NCBI RefSeq assembly: GCF_041296385.1
Contig: NC_091015.1
Span: forward strand, 90,690,004 to 90,754,003
Source: Aphelocoma coerulescens
Taxonomy: Eukaryota > Chordata > Aves > Passeriformes > Corvidae
Reading direction: 5' to 3'
Length of the DNA: 64,000 bases
Below the pieces are notes generated by a model. The model was not told the DNA's origin. It searched no databases and worked only from the letters and a program-made list of their open reading frames with translations. Each line of letters begins with the position of its first letter. Position 1 is the first letter of the stretch. Position numbers and translations under genes: made by a program. Positions 60,756-64,000 of this stretch are shown piece by piece.

Positions 60756-63700
60756 TTCCATTACTACTAATACAGCCAATGACAAAAAATGTTTTAAAAT
60801 TTTATGATCAGAGAGAACTCTGCCCACAGTATTCCTAGGCAAAGCTGTCTCTGTTAATGGGCTATTGATTCATCAGATGAAGAAGTCTGGAAATATTGGT
60901 CATAGTTATGATTCGAGATCTCTTACATCAGTTATAATTTTAAAGACCTTTTCAAAACCAGAATTTCTATTAGTAGAACATAGTTCTGCAGCTGAAATCA
61001 GTGGAATCCCTCCCCATTTTACTTTTTTCCCTCCTCCTACTTCTGTCAGTTTTAGGTCACATTAAATCTGAAACACTCCCTAATGCCATAATTTTGGCAG
61101 AAGCTCCTCAATATATCATAGAAAATAAAGTAAAACCTAAACATTTAAAAGGTTGTATATGTTTATTTTTAACTGAAAGTTTGATGCAGAGAATGAAATA
61201 TTAAAGACTGAGATAAAACACAAAATCATTCCATATGAATAGAGGTGGTTTTACCCTACATGTCCAACAAGGAAAAAAAAGTCCTGCAGGCTTTTTTAGG
61301 GAAGTTTCAAAGCATGAGGGAGAAAGGTGAAGGAGAGCTAGGTGGCAGTGTTAGACCCTAGGGCAATGTAAAAATTCTCCCATTGATCTCTACTGCTGCT
61401 GGTCAGGGTACAGCACATGCTTTGCCCGGCTCCCCAACAGTAGAGTTTACTGAGGTAAGACTATAGCTAGGCTACAACAACTTTGTGCTGGTTTAACAAA
61501 ATGTCTTAGGACATTTCTTCAGAGTAGAATGAGGCCTCTGCTTGTCCAAATAAACAGCTGCTAAATTTCATTGCCTCTATGCTATTTTTTCTGTATCGAA
61601 GTTTTTCAATGAACCTCCTTCTGGTGTGTCACTAGAAGAACGGAGTGACACCTTTTGAACTTGGTATTCACTTTCTTACTCTAATGTGCAGAGCACGTAA
61701 AAGTAAGTGCTATTTGTTCCTGGATAGCTTGGAAAGACTGTGTGCTGGAAAAACAACTACTTTACTATTTGTGTCAATCATAACAGCTATGAATATGAGC
61801 GAGCTGCAGTATTGATCAGTTCAGACTACTTCCATCAATACAGTATTAAAATGTATTGCAAGCACTCAATGTAATATTAATGACAATCAATAATAAACAG
61901 GTTTCAGAATGCATTTGAAAAGTCTTTCTGAGCTGTAATCACCTCTATTGTCTGGCCAGCCATTGGAAAATATGGAAGAGGGCTTTGGAAGGCCTTAAGG
62001 TGTCTTTCTGCACATGGAAATTGTCAAGAAATATGAGATACAGATGCTGCTATTGTATACTTACTGTTCCACACTGATTCCTAATTATTTTCCACTACAA
62101 AACAGTTGTAAAATATATTATAATTTTCCCATAAATATCATATTTACTTCATTGCAATTTTCAGTTTTCTTCAAGCTGTGGTAGCTTCTACAATCCAGGT
62201 AATGATTCTTATGACATCATTTTTGGCTTCAGAAACCATATTTTTGCATTCATACAGAGATAGTTCATTCATATCTTAGCCTCATTTCAGAATGTGTATG
62301 GGCAGAATGCAGAAAAAATGCATTAAATAGTGATGGCCAAATAACTCCATTTAACAGTCATTTCCAAAAAGAAAAAATCCAGTCTTCTTCAGAAACTATA
62401 TTTCCACTTTAAATCCCTTCTCATCACTAAATAAAGATAACTGGAATTAGCTACTTTGGTGGAAATCAAATATTCTTTTGGTTCTTGTCATACTTTGTAC
62501 ACTGCTCTTTAGAGGTGGGGGATAGGAATAATTGCTTCAAAATCTCAGTAATCCTTTTTTTTTTTCTTCAGAGTAACTTGTCTTGATTTTTTCACTGTTG
62601 TTCTTCATGATGTTAATTCCATTCTCTTATGCAGTGCCCTAGATGGTTATTCATATGAGAAAAAGAGGGGAAAATATAGATTTGTAATAGGAACAGGTGT
62701 TTCATGAATCCTGTGGTTCATTTTCCTTGTTTTTCTGAGTGAATTAAATCTGTTGAAATCTTTGAAAAATTATGAGTTTAGCTTCATTCAACATAGGAAG
62801 AAATGAAACCTACAAAGAGAATTTTTGAATTTGGTATTTTCTTCCTGTGTTCTGATTGACTTCAGCTGGTTTGTGTGTTATAAAGCAGAGAAAGCAAGTG
62901 ATTTTTTCCTTCAAGTACTTTAATTGCCATTGAGGTAGGCAACTTGGTAGACCTTAACATCTGGAAACAATCATGTGAGTTGAAAAGTTGCTTAGAACAT
63001 GTTCTATTAAAGAAGTTGAATGATAACTGACCCAGTGCTCTGTTGTATGGTCATCACTATTGCAAGTGGCACTGGACAGGACCAACTACACTGATCACAG
63101 TGTAATGTGATACAAAGTAAATGATAGTGCTGCTAGGACACGAGTTTTCTGCCATCCCGAAACTAAATGTAAGCTAAGACTGAATTTTCTGAAAGATTTT
63201 GAATATGAGCCAAAACATTTTTAGAGATGTCATGCCTCTTGTCAATTAAATTCTCAGAATTTTTAGCATTAATTCCAGGATATAAGAGTTTTTATTTCAA
63301 TGTCATTCTTTCTTTAAGAAGTATAAATCCCTTTAAAGGAGTATCCCAGTTTGTCTTGAATTTGGATCTGTTGGTTGTGCAATGTAATTCTCTCAACCTG
63401 TGCCATTAGATTTCTGCCTCATCTCATAAAGTGCTTATATCTGAACAGTAAAAATTAGTATGATCTAGCTTCATGGCTAGGGGATCATGTAGGGAAGGGG
63501 GAGATTTGGATATCCAGTTACTTATTGGTTAGACATTCAAAGAAAATTGAACCATACCAATAGGAAAGATGAAATGAACATTTTCCTGAGAGGGACAAAA
63601 AGAAGATTCTAATAATTTTGGCAGTGGAAGAAACCAATGTGAATCATGTGTACTCTTATTGAACCAGTGTCATTAAGCTTTTAATGTGCAACCTTGCACT

Positions 63701-64000
63701 ACCTTTTTTTAAAAAAAATATTGAAAACTAAAAAAAAAAAAAATCAGTAGATCTTTAGTTCCAACCAATTTTCTAGAAAACTGAAGCAAAATTAAAATAA
63801 ATCCAGATCTGTCAGAAACTTTAAGGATGTGCTTGCTATAGGGAGAGTTGTGCTTAATCTTGATTTGCATGCTTTTTGAATCTAAATCTAACTTGCTGTG
63901 AAACTGATATTTGTTAGTATGTGTAAAACTGCTCAGAGTCCACTCTGCCTCTTTCCTACAAATTCTTATTATGTGTAAAAATTAACCATGCTTGTGCAAA
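60756..64000. other. Unique AT-rich sequence to window end, no gene seen
   Basis: No repeat or exon can be supported. A short acceptor-donor pair around 62173-62206 would enclose only 34 bases. An A-rich run stands at 63731-63743. Confidence 0.4.

Noticed and set aside
61001..61204. Plus-strand frame with a leucine-rich, signal-peptide-like start (ESLPILLFSLLLLLSVLG)
   Set aside because: It starts on GTG, not ATG. The leucines come from a CT-rich tract, and no splice or conservation evidence supports it.

Overview
The window looks like gene-poor, AT-rich nuclear DNA from a bird, most likely a songbird (Passeriformes). The evidence is the repeat content: CR1 LINE fragments in several states of decay, and a set of solo LTRs of endogenous retroviruses whose ends and internal motifs I recognise from passerine genomes. 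There are no bacterial-style genes, no CRISPR array, and no tRNA or rRNA gene that I can see. Almost all long open frames are chance or lie inside repeats.

Gene content. One protein-coding gene appears to run left to right through at least the first half. Three exons are supported by splice sites plus phase agreement: 1-143 (cut by the window edge), 10281-10425 and 31866-32009. The first exon ends two bases into a codon and the second begins with the one missing base. The second ends on a codon boundary and the third starts and ends on one. Joined, they give exactly 144 codons without a stop. I do not recognise the protein. The introns are about 10.1 kb and 21.4 kb. A possible last exon with a stop lies at 34873-34956, with an AATAAA signal 87 bases after the stop. 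A less convincing alternative 3' exon is at 24991-25155.

Repeat layout. CR1 pieces lie at 4577-5445 (-), 27845-28268 (+), 36685-37475 (-), 43987-44222 (-), 50060-51870 (-, split by an LTR) and 59560-60755 (+, very old). LTRs lie at 16252-16597 (ERVK-type, +), 16764-17320 (ERVL-type, +), 22607-23963 and 26140-27216 (one family, -), 38748-40144 and 50398-51744 (one family, +), and 56153-56752 (-) with 56939-57565 (+), a head-to-head pair of one family. No gag, pol or env reading frame remains near any of them, so they read as solo LTRs. Two have perfect 5-bp target-site duplications (GTTGT and AAGAG) and three have 5-bp duplications with one mismatch. The LTR at 50398 sits inside an older CR1, which dates the two insertions relative to each other.

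Simple repeats include a 300-base pure purine tract, (GGAA)n followed by (GAAA)n, at 27259-27558, a hexanucleotide array at 54477-54536, an (AT)n block at 13384-13444 and an (AAT)n block at 2831-2870. The rest is unique, AT-rich intronic or intergenic sequence. A few palindromes and possible conserved non-coding blocks in it are listed as findings. I found no clear evidence of a new biological system; the unrecognised multi-exon gene and the LTR architecture are the points most worth checking.
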